Source: JAUZPB01 sp050262615
GTDB lineage: Bacteria > Bacteroidota > Ignavibacteria > Ignavibacteriales > SURF-24
Length of the DNA stretch: 5,737 nucleotides
NCBI GenBank assembly: GCA_050262615.1
Contig: JBLNEL010000039.1
Span: 1 to 5,737 of the forward strand
Reading direction: 5' to 3'
Shown here: positions 5,497-5,737 of the stretch, one piece after another
Layout: each line of letters opens with the position of its first letter
Position numbering within the stretch: the first letter of the stretch is position 1
Position numbers and translations under genes: made by a program
Notes under the pieces: generated by a model
Told to the model about the DNA's origin: nothing
Database searches by the model: none
What the model saw: only the letters and a program-made list of their open reading frames with translations

Positions 5497-5737
5497 ATGT
5501 TAAACGATCTACGTCTGCCTTTTAACACAGCAGAAATTTTTGATTTTAATTTAATATTTGAAGGGGTTGACTTGTTCTGTGGAGCAGGTGGAACTACAAG
5601 CGGAGTCGAAAGAGCAAAATACGAAGGGAAAAAAATTGCCTACGTTATTGCAGCTGTAAACCATGATCCACTCGCAATAGCAAGTCATGAGAGTAATCAT
5701 AAAGCAGCAAAACATTTTATTGAGGACATCAGAACGC
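5497..5737 (+). CDS. C5 cytosine-specific DNA methyltransferase, N-terminal part (3' truncated)
   Basis: The frame is open from ATG 5497 to the window edge, giving 80 residues. Motif I of C5 cytosine methyltransferases, the SAM-binding DLFCGAGGTTSGVE, is at residues 25-38. It is followed by AAVNHDPLAIASHESNHKAA (52-71) and EDIRT, matching the motif II-III region, where an acidic/His pair and the NH segment contact the cofactor. The catalytic Pro-Cys motif (IV) and target-recognition region lie outside the window, so activity and sequence specificity cannot be judged. The 24 residues before motif I form a short leader. It starts 18 nt after the MBL gene and has a strong ribosome binding site of its own, so it probably belongs to the same transcript. 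Phage enzymes of this type usually protect phage DNA from host restriction. No matching restriction gene is visible here. Confidence 0.92.
   Translation, partial: MLNDLRLPFNTAEIFDFNLIFEGVDLFCGAGGTTSGVERAKYEGKKIAYVIAAVNHDPLAIASHESNHKAAKHFIEDIRT

Noticed and set aside
1..5737. CRISPR array, insertion sequence or integrase attachment site
   Set aside because: I see no regularly spaced repeats, no transposase or integrase frame, and no duplicated attachment core. The tRNA-like element has no partner sequence in the window.

Overview
The window is AT-rich and every supported gene lies on the + strand in a tight, one-way layout. It looks like the early/DNA-metabolism region of a tailed phage or prophage. 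The clearest evidence is the run of an SbcC-like coiled-coil ATPase with a CxxC zinc hook, a RecT single-strand annealing protein, a metallo-beta-lactamase-fold hydrolase and a C5 cytosine DNA methyltransferase. Several genes have Shine-Dalgarno sites (for example GGGAG, AAGGA, GGAGGGG), which suits a low-GC Gram-positive host such as a clostridium. The host cannot be fixed from sequence alone, and similar modules occur in phages of other gut bacteria.

Layout. Positions 2-202 hold the 3' end of an unrecognised gene. It is followed 7 nt later by a 167-residue protein (210-713) that looks like the putative phage metallopeptidase family, but its expected zinc-binding and catalytic residues are all replaced. 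Positions 714-1457 are a looser accessory stretch with a 55-residue one-helix membrane protein (794-961) and a 123-residue protein with a signal peptide (1086-1457). A weak ORF (976-1167) overlaps the latter.

Positions 1458-1905 have no substantial gene but are rich in RNA structure. There is an exact 11-bp inverted repeat (1486-1551), then a tRNA-like element (1568-1732). The element has a good acceptor stem, a leucine-tRNA-like D arm and a canonical T arm, but the anticodon and variable regions are replaced by about 110 nt of structured sequence. It is followed by a hairpin next to a strong ribosome binding site, a 30-codon ORF and a further GC-rich hairpin just before the ATPase gene. This is the most unusual part of the window.

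Positions 1906-5478 form a compact recombination operon: ATPase (1906-3837), RecT (3842-4780) and MBL hydrolase (4780-5478), with a 4-nt gap and a 1-nt stop/start overlap. By inference the ATPase and MBL protein process or load DNA ends and RecT anneals the single strands. The methyltransferase (5497 to the window edge) would modify phage DNA, either to evade host restriction or for regulation.
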